Shown here: positions 56,923-64,000 of the stretch, piece after piece | Layout of the letters: every line of letters starts with the position of its first letter | How positions within the stretch are numbered: the stretch's first letter is position 1 | From: Sphingomonas lycopersici | GTDB lineage: Bacteria > Pseudomonadota > Alphaproteobacteria > Sphingomonadales > Sphingomonadaceae | Reading direction: 5' to 3' | DNA length: 64,000 nt | Assembly (NCBI RefSeq): GCF_026130605.1 | Contig: NZ_JANFAU010000002.1 | Location: 124,001 to 188,000, forward strand | Made by a program: the position numbers and the translations under genes | Notes under the pieces: model-generated | Seen by the model: only the letters and a program-made list of their open reading frames with translations | Told to the model about the DNA's origin: nothing | Databases searched by the model: none

Positions 56923-57221
56923 GTGCGCCGATCGAGGTGGATATCCCGCACCAGCTCGGCACCGCCGCGGCGAAGGAGCGGATCGGCAGCGGCTTCGGCA
57001 AGCTCGCCGATTTCGTCCCCGGCGGGGCGATCACCGAGCATCGCTGGGAGGGCGATACCTTGTGGTTCACCGTCGAAGGGCTGGGGCAGCGCGTCTCGGC
57101 ACAGCTCGACGTCGGCGAGCGCAATGTGCACTGCACCTTCACGCTGCCCGCGTTCCTGGCGATGTTCTCAGACAAAATCCGCGCCAAGCTGGAACGCGAG
57201 GCGCCGAAATTGCTGGAATAA
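56919..57221 (+). CDS. Polyhydroxyalkanoic acid system family protein
   Basis: 100-residue protein with [30 protein letters not shown], the pattern of the PHA-system (PHA_gran_rgn) family, thought to affect polyester granules, though no phaA-E genes are here. It overlaps the VOC gene by 4 nt, so both form a small operon. Confidence 0.85.
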   Translation: MSAPIEVDIPHQLGTAAAKERIGSGFGKLADFVPGGAITEHRWEGDTLWFTVEGLGQRVSAQLDVGERNVHCTFTLPAFLAMFSDKIRAKLEREAPKLLE

Positions 57222-57229
57222 TATCCTCC

Positions 57230-57314
57230 GTTCGCCCTGACCTTGGCGAAGGGTTGCCCTTCTTCGCGAGGAAGAAAGGGCAAGACTTCGGCAGGCTCAG
57301 CCCGAACGGGGAGA
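57230..57314. repeat. REP-like inverted pair, family C, copy 2
   Basis: Arms TTCGCCCTGACCTTGGCGAAGGG and CTTCGGCAGGCTCAGCCCGAA enclose a CTTCTTC/GAAGAA stem. It separates convergent genes. Confidence 0.85.
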
Positions 57315-57320
57315 GGGGCG

Positions 57321-58655
57321 TTACTTCGCGCCCGCCGCGCTGACCCGCCAGATGCGGTTGCCCACATCGTCCGCCACCAGCAGCGCGCCGGTCTTGTCGA
57401 AGGTCACGCCGACCGGGCGGCCTTGCGCCTCGCCGTCCTTGTTGAGGAACCCGGTCAGCACGTCGACCGGCTTGGCGCCCTTCGTCGGCCAGCCACTATC
57501 GCCGAACGGAACATAGACGACCTTGTAGCCCGACAGCGGCTTGCGATTCCACGAACCGTGCAGGCCGATGAACGCGCCGTTGGCGAAATTCGCCCCGAGC
57601 TTCGAGTCCTGCGCGAAAGTCAGCCCGAGCGCCGCGACATGCGGGCCGAGCGCATAATCGGGCCGCTTCGAATATTGCTGGAGCGCGGGGTTGGCGGGCT
57701 CGACACGCTTGTCGGGATAGCCGCCCCAATAATACCAGGGCCAGCCGAAATTGTCCCCCAGCTCGATCGCGGTGAGATAATCGGGGGCGAGGTCCGAGCC
57801 GAGCATGTCGCGCTCGTTGACCACGGTCCACAGCTGGCGATCGTGCGGCTCCAGCGCCATCCCCTGCGGGTTGCGCAGCCCGGCGGCATAGATGCGCCAG
57901 GTCTTTTCCTTCGGCCACACCTGGAGGATGTTGGCGCGATAGCGCTCCGCCGCCATGCCATTCTCGGCGATGTTCGACGACGAGCCGACTGCGACATAGA
58001 GCGTCTTGCCGTCTTCCGCCGGGATCACGTTGCGCGCCCAGTGATTGCCGCCGCCGTTGAGCTTGATTACCAGCTCGGGCTTGGCGGTCACCTTGGTCAT
58101 CCCCTCGATATAGGGAACGCGGACCAGCGCGTCGGTATTGGCGATATAGAGCTGGCCGTCGAACAGCGCCATGCCGAGCGGCGAGTTGAGCCCGGTCATG
58201 AACACCGTCTTGAGTTCGGGCACGCCGTCCCCGTTGGCGTCGCGCAGCAGGGTGATGCGATTGGCCGAGGGCACCCCGGCGCCGGCGCGGCCCATCAGCC
58301 AGCCCATCACCTTATTGACGATCCCGCTGGTGGGGCGCGGCGGCGAATTGGTCTCGGCGACGAGGATGTCGCCGTTGGGCAGGCGATACAGCCAGCGCGG
58401 ATGATCGAGCCCCGTCGTATAGGCCGCCACCGCCAGCCCCGGCGCGACGACCGGCTTGGCGCCGTCGGGCCAGCCGACCGCCTTGGCGACCGCCATCGTC
58501 GGGATCCACTGCTCGCGCGGCGGGGTGATGTCGGGGCGCTGCCCCTGGACGTCGGCGATATTGAGCCGCGCGCTGTCCGGCCAGGCGATCCACGCGACGA
58601 TCGCGATCGCGGCGAGCACCACCAGCCCGGAAACGATGAGGATATGTTTACGCAT
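57321..58655 (-). CDS. PQQ-dependent sugar/sorbosone dehydrogenase-like beta-propeller
   Basis: 444-residue exported protein with an N-terminal membrane anchor (HILIVSGLVVLAAIAIVAWIAW) and a beta-propeller of the soluble glucose/sorbosone dehydrogenase family (DHPRWLYRLPNGDILVAETN; NGGGNHWARNVIPAEDGKTLYVAVGS; GLRNPQGMALEPHDRQLWTVVNERDMLG; GLHGSWNRKPLSGYKVVYV). PQQ binding and sugar oxidation at the periplasm are inferred from family. Start 58655 (MRKHILIV) is chosen; upstream residues do not look coding. Confidence 0.88.
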   Translation of the reverse strand: MRKHILIVSGLVVLAAIAIVAWIAWPDSARLNIADVQGQRPDITPPREQWIPTMAVAKAVGWPDGAKPVVAPGLAVAAYTTGLDHPRWLYRLPNGDILVAETNSPPRPTSGIVNKVMGWLMGRAGAGVPSANRITLLRDANGDGVPELKTVFMTGLNSPLGMALFDGQLYIANTDALVRVPYIEGMTKVTAKPELVIKLNGGGNHWARNVIPAEDGKTLYVAVGSSSNIAENGMAAERYRANILQVWPKEKTWRIYAAGLRNPQGMALEPHDRQLWTVVNERDMLGSDLAPDYLTAIELGDNFGWPWYYWGGYPDKRVEPANPALQQYSKRPDYALGPHVAALGLTFAQDSKLGANFANGAFIGLHGSWNRKPLSGYKVVYVPFGDSGWPTKGAKPVDVLTGFLNKDGEAQGRPVGVTFDKTGALLVADDVGNRIWRVSAAGAK

Positions 58656-58707
58656 TACCGGAGGATAGGCGGCGCGGCGCGGAGACGGAAGGGGGCAGAA
58701 TCGCGGC

Positions 58708-58732
58708 AAAGTTCACGAAGTTCACACGTGTG
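58708..58732. repeat. 25-bp dispersed motif, copy 2
   Basis: Exact reverse complement of 30050-30074. It lies just upstream of the sugar dehydrogenase gene. Confidence 0.8.
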
Positions 58733-58780
58733 AAGCTTCGTGGTGGCCCGAGGTTGCAAGACTAAGTTACTGAAAAGAAA

Positions 58781-58809
58781 CGTCATCCCGGCCTTGAGCC
58801 GGGACGACG
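58781..58809. repeat. REP-like single hairpin
   Basis: TCCCGGC and GCCGGGA close a short loop with extended CGTC/GACG ends. It resembles the perfect hairpin at 12471-12499. Confidence 0.7.
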
Positions 58810-58820
58810 GGTGGTTGGGG

Positions 58821-59753
58821 TTAAGCCTCCACCCCTTCCGGCACCGGGCGCGGCGGGTGGAGGCGGACGCGGTTGACGCGGCGCTCGTCGGCGTCGAGCA
58901 CCTCGATCTGCCACCCGCTCGGGTGGATCACGCACGCCCCCGGCTCGGGGACATGCCCGGCGAGCACCGCGGTCAGCCCGCCGATCGTGTCGACGTCGCT
59001 GTCGCTCTCGCCCAGCCGCGGATCGACCGTCTCGCCGATATCCTCCAGCTCGACCCGCGCATCGGCGTCCCAGGCGCCGCCGTCGAGCGGGACGAGCAAC
59101 GCTTCGGGCGCCTCGTCATGCTCGTCCTCGATCTCGCCGACGATCTCCTCCATCAGATCCTCGATCGTCACCAGCCCCTCGGTGCCCGAATATTCGTCGA
59201 GCACGATCGCCAGATGCACCCGCGTCTGCCGCATGTCGGCGAGCAGATCGAGCGCGCCGCGCGACATCGGCACGAATAGCGGCTCGCGGATCAGCGCGGT
59301 GATCCCGGTCGGGCGCTCACCGCCGGCGGCGAGGATCGCGAAGGCATCCTTGATATGGACCATCCCGACGATCGTATCGAGCTTCTCGCGATAGACCGGC
59401 AACCGGCTGACCCCGGCATCGGCGAAAATCTTTACCAGCTCGTCGAACGTGGTTCGCTCTTCGACCGCAAGGATATCGGCGCGCGGCACGCCGACATCGC
59501 CGGCATCGCGTTCGCCGAAATGGAGCAGGTTGCGCACCATTTGCCGCTCGAGCGGGGTCAGGTCGCCCTTGGCATCGGGGGCGGGATCGTCCTCGTGGCG
59601 GTCGATCGCGTCTTCGAGCTGGTCGCGCAGCGTATCCTCGTGCGCGTCGCCAAAGATCAGGTTGCGCAGGCCGCGCCAGATGCTGCTTTCGTTGGAATCG
59701 CCGTTGCCGGCGCTACTTCGGTCTTCGGGCAAGTCAGTCCTCGCGAATGGCAT
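58821..59753 (-). CDS. corC: CorC/HlyC-type CBS-domain protein
   Basis: 310-residue cytosolic protein. A pair of CBS domains (about 75-205; GVPRADILAVEE, GMVHIKDAFAIL, LAIVLDEYSGTEGLVTIEDLMEEIVGEI) is followed by a C-terminal transporter-associated CorC/HlyC domain (about 235-305). It lacks the membrane DUF21 part of larger homologues. In E. coli CorC affects Mg/Co efflux. The ATG at 59753 overlaps the end of ybeY, making it the downstream partner in that operon. Confidence 0.93.
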   Translation of the reverse strand: MPFARTDLPEDRSSAGNGDSNESSIWRGLRNLIFGDAHEDTLRDQLEDAIDRHEDDPAPDAKGDLTPLERQMVRNLLHFGERDAGDVGVPRADILAVEERTTFDELVKIFADAGVSRLPVYREKLDTIVGMVHIKDAFAILAAGGERPTGITALIREPLFVPMSRGALDLLADMRQTRVHLAIVLDEYSGTEGLVTIEDLMEEIVGEIEDEHDEAPEALLVPLDGGAWDADARVELEDIGETVDPRLGESDSDVDTIGGLTAVLAGHVPEPGACVIHPSGWQIEVLDADERRVNRVRLHPPRPVPEGVEA

Positions 59754-60243
59754 AGGGGTCCGCGATGCCGAGATCGGCCAGCGCGTCGCGCTCGATCGCC
59801 TCCATCGCATCCCCCTCGTCGTCGATCAGATGATCATAGCCTAGCAGATGCAGCGTGCCATGCACGATCAAATGCGTGGCATGCGCCTCGACCATCACCC
59901 CGCGCTCCGTCGCCTCGCGCACGCAGACGCCGTGTGCGAGCACGATATCGCCGAGCAGCAGCTCGCCGTCGTCGGTATTCTGGCTGACCGTCTCGATCAG
60001 ATCGGGCTGGACCATCGGGAAGGACAGGACGTTGGTCGGCTTGTCCTTGCCGCGATACTGGCGGTTGAGCGTGTGCACCTCATCGTCGGAGGTGAGCCGC
60101 ACGCTGATCTCGACCAGTGCCGCGGTGTCGAGCAAGTCGCCGAACGGCGTTCGAGCCACGGCCGCGCGAGCGGCGGTGGTGGCAAGCGCCGTCCAGTCCT
60201 GATCGGGCCACGGCGCTTCGCGGCTGAGTTCGATTTCGATCAT
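59734..60243 (-). CDS. ybeY: Endoribonuclease YbeY (rRNA maturation)
   Basis: 169-residue metal-dependent RNase that matures 16S rRNA ends and takes part in ribosome quality control. The zinc motif HGTLHLLGYDH (HxxxHxxGYDH) is intact. Its 3' end overlaps corC; phoH lies upstream across a family C REP element. Confidence 0.95.
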   Translation of the reverse strand: MIEIELSREAPWPDQDWTALATTAARAAVARTPFGDLLDTAALVEISVRLTSDDEVHTLNRQYRGKDKPTNVLSFPMVQPDLIETVSQNTDDGELLLGDIVLAHGVCVREATERGVMVEAHATHLIVHGTLHLLGYDHLIDDEGDAMEAIERDALADLGIADPYAIRED

Positions 60244-60271
60244 GCTAGAAGATTATATCCGCAAATGCTCC

Positions 60272-60359
60272 GTTCGCCCTAAGCTTGTCAAAGGGCTGTC
60301 CTTCTTCCTTGCGAAGAAAAGGACAGGGCTTCGACAGGCTCAGCCCGAACGGGGAGAGG
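60272..60359. repeat. REP-like inverted pair, family C, copy 3
   Basis: Arms GTTCGCCCTAAGCTTGTCAAAGG and CTTCGACAGGCTCAGCCCGAAC enclose a CTTCTTCCTT/AAGAAAAGG stem. It lies between phoH and ybeY on the same strand, within what is usually an unbroken operon. Confidence 0.85.
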
Positions 60360-60382
60360 TGATCGGGTCATCAGTGCGCCAG

Positions 60383-61375
60383 TCACTCCCCCTCATAGGC
60401 CGCGACGATCCGCCCGACGATCGGGTGGCGCACCACGTCGCCGGCGGTGAAGCGGCAGAGCGAGATGCCCTCGATCCCCTCCAGCCGCGACGTCGCATCG
60501 GCCAGCCCCGAGGCGGTGACCCCGCCGGGCAGATCGGTTTGGTTGGGATCGCCGCAGATCACCATCCGGCTGTTCTGCCCGAAGCGGGTGAGGAACATCT
60601 TCATCTGCGCCGGGGTGGTATTCTGCGCCTCGTCGAGGATCACGAATGCGTCGGCCAAAGTACGCCCGCGCATGAAGGCGATCGGCGCGATCTCGATCTC
60701 GCCCGAGGCGATGCGGCGTTCGACCTGCTCGGCGGGCAAACAATCGTAGAGCGCGTCGTACAGCGGGCGGAGATAGGGATCGACCTTCTCCTTCATGTCG
60801 CCGGGGAGGAAGCCGAGCCGCTCGCCCGCCTCGACCGCGGGGCGCGACAGGATCAGCCGCTGCACCGACCCAGAGATAAGCTGCGACACCGCCTGCGCGA
60901 CCGCGATATAGGTCTTGCCGGTACCCGCCGGGCCGAGCGCGAAGATCATCTCATGCGTGGTCAGTTCGCGCATATAATGCGCCTGCGCCGGGGTGCGCGG
61001 GACGATCGTCTTCTTGCGCGTGCGGATCATGATCGGCGGGGTTTCGGCGCGCTCGGCCGAGATGATCCCGTCGAGCGTCGGCTCGGAGGCCATTGCGATC
61101 GCCGCGTCGACCAGCCCGGAATCGATCTCCTCGCCGCGCTGGATGCGCATGTAGAGATCGTTGAGCACGTCGCGCGCCATCGCCACCTGCTCGGCGGTCC
61201 CTTCGAGCCCGATGCGGTTGCCGCGTGCGGTGATATAGACGCCGAGCCGGTTTTCCAGCGCGACGAGGTTCTGGTCATATTGTCCGAACAGGCGCGGCAG
61301 AAGCTGCGGCTTGTCGAACAGGACATCGACCCGGCTACGTTCGCCGGAATGGGCGGGGACGGGCTTGCGGCTCAT
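60383..61375 (-). CDS. phoH: PhoH-family ATPase/RNA-binding protein
   Basis: 330-residue protein with an N-terminal KH-like RNA-binding part (about 30-100) and a P-loop ATPase domain: Walker A GPAGTGKTYIA, Walker B FVILDEAQNT, sensor GDPNQTDLP. Its position beside ybeY is the common PhoH-YbeY pairing linked to RNA processing. The ATG at 61375 (MSRKPVPAH) starts the conserved part; the longer frame upstream is a shadow. Confidence 0.95.
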   Translation of the reverse strand: MSRKPVPAHSGERSRVDVLFDKPQLLPRLFGQYDQNLVALENRLGVYITARGNRIGLEGTAEQVAMARDVLNDLYMRIQRGEEIDSGLVDAAIAMASEPTLDGIISAERAETPPIMIRTRKKTIVPRTPAQAHYMRELTTHEMIFALGPAGTGKTYIAVAQAVSQLISGSVQRLILSRPAVEAGERLGFLPGDMKEKVDPYLRPLYDALYDCLPAEQVERRIASGEIEIAPIAFMRGRTLADAFVILDEAQNTTPAQMKMFLTRFGQNSRMVICGDPNQTDLPGGVTASGLADATSRLEGIEGISLCRFTAGDVVRHPIVGRIVAAYEGE

Positions 61376-61481
61376 GCGCCTCCTTCGATTCTCGCCATCG
61401 TTGGCTAACCATAAGGTGCGTGGTGGCGGGCTTCGCCGCAAGCACCAAGTCAGAGGTTTTCGAGGGTGTTGCGCGCGCGCA

Positions 61482-62810
61482 TCACGCAGCGGCGGCGGAC
61501 GCCCGTTCGGCCGAAATCTCACGCGCGGTAAGCGAATTGGGGCCGGCATGTCCCAGCTCGACCGACACCATCGTGCCGATCGGCGCACTGGTTTCGAGAT
61601 GAACCGATTGCAGCCACGGCGATTTGCCGAGCATCTGCCCCGGCTGCTTGCCGCGCCGCTCGATCAGCACGTCGCAATGCCGCCCAACCGACGCCTGGTT
61701 GAAGGCGAGCTGATCGCGGTTGATCGCCGCCTGGAGCCGCTGGAGCCGCTCGTCCATTACTTCGGCGGCGATCTGCCCATCCATCGTCGCGGCCGGAGTG
61801 CCGGGGCGGGGGCTATATTTGAAGCTGAACGCCTGTGCATGGCCGACCGCGGCGACGATGCCGAGCGTCTCGGCGAATTCCGCCTCGGTCTCGCCGGGGA
61901 AGCCGACGATGAAGTCGCCCGACAAAGCGATATCGGCGCGCGCCGCACGCACGCGATCGATCACGCGGAGATAACTGTCGCGGGTGTGGCTGCGGTTCAT
62001 CGCCCTGAGCACGCGGTCGCTGCCCGACTGGACCGGCAAGTGCAGGAAAGGCATCAGTTTTTCGACATCGCGATGCGCGTCGATCAGCCCCTGCGTCATA
62101 TCGTTGGGGTGGCTGGTGGTATAGCGGATCCGCGCCAGACCCTCGACGCGATCGAGCGCGCGGATCAGATCGTGCAGACCGCGCCCGTCACCGTCGCTCC
62201 ACGCATTGACGTTCTGCCCGAGCAAGGTGATCTCGCGCGCGCCGGCGTCGACCAGGGCCCTGGCCTCGTCGACGATTTCGGCGAACGGCCGGCTCGTCTC
62301 GGCGCCGCGGGTATAGGGCACGACGCAATAAGTGCAGAATTTGTCGCAGCCTTCCTGCACCGTCAGGAACGCCGTCGGCCCGACCTTGCGCCGCGCGGGG
62401 AGCGCGTCGAATTTGGACAGCGGCGGCATATCGGTATCGAGCGCGGCTTCGCCCCTAGTCGCGTCGGACACCAGCCGGGGGAGGTTATGATAGGCCTGCG
62501 GGCCGACTACCACGTCGACCTTGGCGCGGCGCACGATCTCCACACCCTCGGCCTGCGCGACGCAGCCGGCGACCGCGATCATCTTGGCCGGATCGTCCTT
62601 CCGCAGCCGGCCGATATCCGAATAGACCTTCTCGGTCGCCTTTTCGCGAATGTGACAGGTGTTGAGCACCACCAGATCGGCGCCGGCGGCATCGGCGGTC
62701 GCGGTCAGCCCGTCGGCGGCGAGCAACTCGGCCATCCGCTCGCCGTCATAGACGTTCATCTGGCAACCGAACGACTTGACGTGGAAGGTCTTGGGCGGGG
62801 TCTTGGTCAT
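61482..62810 (-). CDS. miaB: tRNA-2-methylthio-N6-dimethylallyladenosine synthase
   Basis: 442-residue radical-SAM methylthiotransferase that makes ms2i6A37 in tRNA. N-terminal UPF0004 domain ([17 protein letters not shown]), central radical SAM with CDKFCTYC (CxxxCxxC cluster) and a C-terminal TRAM domain ([17 protein letters not shown]). Full length. The ATG at 62810 is 8 nt after the plsC stop; the large upstream frame is a shadow over plsC. The iron-sulfur clusters are inferred from motif. Confidence 0.97.
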   Translation of the reverse strand: MTKTPPKTFHVKSFGCQMNVYDGERMAELLAADGLTATADAAGADLVVLNTCHIREKATEKVYSDIGRLRKDDPAKMIAVAGCVAQAEGVEIVRRAKVDVVVGPQAYHNLPRLVSDATRGEAALDTDMPPLSKFDALPARRKVGPTAFLTVQEGCDKFCTYCVVPYTRGAETSRPFAEIVDEARALVDAGAREITLLGQNVNAWSDGDGRGLHDLIRALDRVEGLARIRYTTSHPNDMTQGLIDAHRDVEKLMPFLHLPVQSGSDRVLRAMNRSHTRDSYLRVIDRVRAARADIALSGDFIVGFPGETEAEFAETLGIVAAVGHAQAFSFKYSPRPGTPAATMDGQIAAEVMDERLQRLQAAINRDQLAFNQASVGRHCDVLIERRGKQPGQMLGKSPWLQSVHLETSAPIGTMVSVELGHAGPNSLTAREISAERASAAAA

Positions 62811-62818
62811 CGCGGCGC

Positions 62819-63568
62819 CTATACAGGCGCCTGCGCCGGATCGCCACCCGCCGCCGCGACCCGCGCGCGCGCCTCCGCCGCGATCGCCTTGCGACCGGGA
62901 AAATCGCGCGGATCGAACGGGTCGCAGAAGTGCAGCGTCGCGGTGAAATTCCCCGGGCGGCGCAGCACGCGCTTGGCATGATCGAGCCCGGGCTCGTCGC
63001 CGACCCACGCCAGCTCGCGCGTCGCATCGCCATAATCGATCCGCACCGGCTGGACGAGCACCCCCGGCGGGGGCGGATCGAGCACCGCGAGCAGCGCCGC
63101 CTTGAACGGCAGCAGCGTCTCGCCGTCGCTGGTGGTGCCTTCGGGGAAGATCGTGATCGCCCAGGTTTCGGCGAGCGCCTCGCGCAACTGATTGATCTGC
63201 CCGGCGATCCCCAGCCGGTCCTCGCGGCGGACGAAGATCGTGCGGTTGAGCGTGCAGAGCCAGCCGACGATGGGGACATGCTCGACCTCCGCCTTGGCGA
63301 CGAAGGCGCTGCCATTGGCCCCGGCGAGGATCGGGATGTCCATCCAGCTCAGATGGTTGGAGAGAAACACCACGTCGCGGCGCAGCGGGGTGCCGATCAC
63401 CCGGCGACGCGCGCCGATGATCCAGCCCATCGCGCCGAGGAACCATTTGGGCCAGGGGGAGGGGAGCCGCAGCAGCCGCCACAACAGATGTGTGGGCACC
63501 GCGACCAGCAAAGCGAGGATGATCGCGGCGAGCCGGAGGTAGAGGCGGATGTCAGGGCCGATCGGCAT
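62819..63568 (-). CDS. plsC: 1-acyl-sn-glycerol-3-phosphate acyltransferase
   Basis: About 249-residue membrane-bound enzyme converting lysophosphatidate to phosphatidate. The HX4D motif is NHLSWMD (about 70-76), FPEGTTSDG is the substrate-binding motif, and an N-terminal membrane helix anchors it. A GTG at 63577 could extend it by three residues. It is 8 nt before miaB, in the usual fur-plsC-miaB order. Confidence 0.93.
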   Translation of the reverse strand: MPIGPDIRLYLRLAAIILALLVAVPTHLLWRLLRLPSPWPKWFLGAMGWIIGARRRVIGTPLRRDVVFLSNHLSWMDIPILAGANGSAFVAKAEVEHVPIVGWLCTLNRTIFVRREDRLGIAGQINQLREALAETWAITIFPEGTTSDGETLLPFKAALLAVLDPPPPGVLVQPVRIDYGDATRELAWVGDEPGLDHAKRVLRRPGNFTATLHFCDPFDPRDFPGRKAIAAEARARVAAAGGDPAQAPV

Positions 63569-63573
63569 TAGCG

Positions 63574-63643
63574 CCACCCCGGCGCGGGCCGGGGTCCAGT
63601 ATCGGGCCGGTTTTTGCTGGACCCCGGCCTGCGCCGGGGTGGT
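63574..63643. repeat. REP-like inverted pair, family E, copy 2
   Basis: CCACCCCGGCGCGGGCCGGGGTCC and GGACCCCGGCCTGCGCCGGGGTGG are long inverted arms around about 20 nt. It overlaps the very start of plsC upstream region and lies between plsC and fur. Confidence 0.8.
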
Positions 63644-63705
63644 CGCATATCACCCATGTGTTTTGCTTGGGTGACGAGGAGCGTCGATATGCGCGGCGAT
63701 CGCGC

Positions 63706-64000
63706 TTAATCCTTGCGGCTGAGGCTGACGCCGTACAATTCCATCCGGTGATCGACCAGCCGGAAGCCCAGCCGTTCGGCGATCTGCTTCTGGAGCTGTT
63801 CGAGCTCGGGATCGACGAATTCGATCACCTTGCCGGTCTCGACGTCGATCAGATGGTCGTGATGCGCCTCGGGCGAGGGCTCGTAACGCGCGCGCCCGTC
63901 GCCGAAATCGTGGCGATCGAGGATGCCGGCCTCTTCGAACAGCCGCACGGTACGATACACCGTCGCGATCGAAATGCCCGGATCAACCGCCGAGGCGCGG
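63706..64000 (-). CDS. fur: Fur-family ferric uptake regulator (C-terminal part, truncated by window edge)
   Basis: At least 98 residues of a Fur repressor; the N-terminus lies beyond 64000. Visible are the end of the DNA-binding helix (SAVDPGISIATVYRTVRLFEEAGIL), the metal-binding HHDHLIDVETGKVIEF and a C-terminal dimer strand. The first GTG at 63960 is inside the gene, not its start. The subtype (Fur, Zur, Mur) cannot be settled without the whole protein; metal-dependent repression of iron uptake is the default reading for this locus. Confidence 0.9.
   Translation of the reverse strand, partial: RASAVDPGISIATVYRTVRLFEEAGILDRHDFGDGRARYEPSPEAHHDHLIDVETGKVIEFVDPELEQLQKQIAERLGFRLVDHRMELYGVSLSRKD

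Noticed and set aside
61482..63482. 666-codon version of miaB
   Set aside because: MiaB homology starts at 62810; the extra part overlaps plsC in a different frame.

Overview
The window is high-GC chromosomal DNA of an alphaproteobacterium, most likely a Sphingomonas-like member of the Sphingomonadales. The support is the conserved chain fur - plsC - miaB - phoH - ybeY - corC - lnt - metK - trmB, a PEPxxWA-type C-terminal sorting signal, the PrsK/PrsR pair with its partner sugar transferase, and many dispersed REP-like hairpins. I see no prophage, insertion sequence, rRNA or CRISPR array. One tRNA (Pro, GGG) is present.

Layout. 0-7.5 kb: a glycine-zipper envelope protein, a DUF815 ATPase, then a minus-strand exopolysaccharide/PEP-CTERM regulatory operon (sugar transferase, prsK, prsR), with a mannose-1-phosphate guanylyltransferase divergent to it. 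7.5-12.4 kb: a PepSY-like protein, an OmpR-type two-component pair, a MASE1-type diguanylate cyclase and a luciferase-like oxidoreductase. 12.5-22.2 kb: mostly plus-strand metabolism: HAD nucleotidase, dapD, an ABC-F ATPase preceded by a short leader ORF, glpX, a CPBP protease, an acyl-CoA ligase, chorismate mutase, a polyprenyl synthase and a GT4 glycosyltransferase. 22.2-25.5 kb: yajC-secD-secF plus an Mth938-like gene. 25.8-29 kb: a monooxygenase, tRNA-Pro and a PDZ/response regulator/kinase operon. 29-35.6 kb: a PEPxxWA-CTERM protein with a candidate sigma-54 promoter, an 1106-residue GH18/deacetylase/GT2 fusion, a polytopic membrane protein and a short asparaginase. 35.7-38.4 kb: an M20 peptidase, a leader-like region with two tiny ORFs, a lipoprotein and a small soluble protein. 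38.6-49.3 kb: uvrB, an arylamine N-acetyltransferase, TetR, a CelD-like acetyltransferase, DUF2721, a metallo-beta-lactamase-fold hydrolase, then YeiH with a LysR regulator and a HerA-like ATPase. 49.5-64 kb: a hydrolase/OsmC fusion, a MarR/GNAT fusion, trmB, metK, lnt, and after a short insertion corC, ybeY, phoH, miaB, plsC and a truncated fur.

Working together: the left-hand operon, the PEPxxWA protein and the polysaccharide-active fusion point to surface polysaccharide production coupled to PEP-CTERM protein sorting under sigma-54 control. No exosortase gene is visible here. The right-hand block is housekeeping: tRNA modification, ribosome/RNA maturation, lipoprotein acylation and SAM synthesis.

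The most unusual signal is at 37.19-37.48 kb. An 18-codon ORF there has a Shine-Dalgarno stretch complementary over 14 nt to the conserved 16S 3' tail. It is followed by a hairpin containing an anti-Shine-Dalgarno sequence, a second small ORF with its own GGAGG, and a long stem-loop. This resembles a translational attenuator or a small-protein locus.
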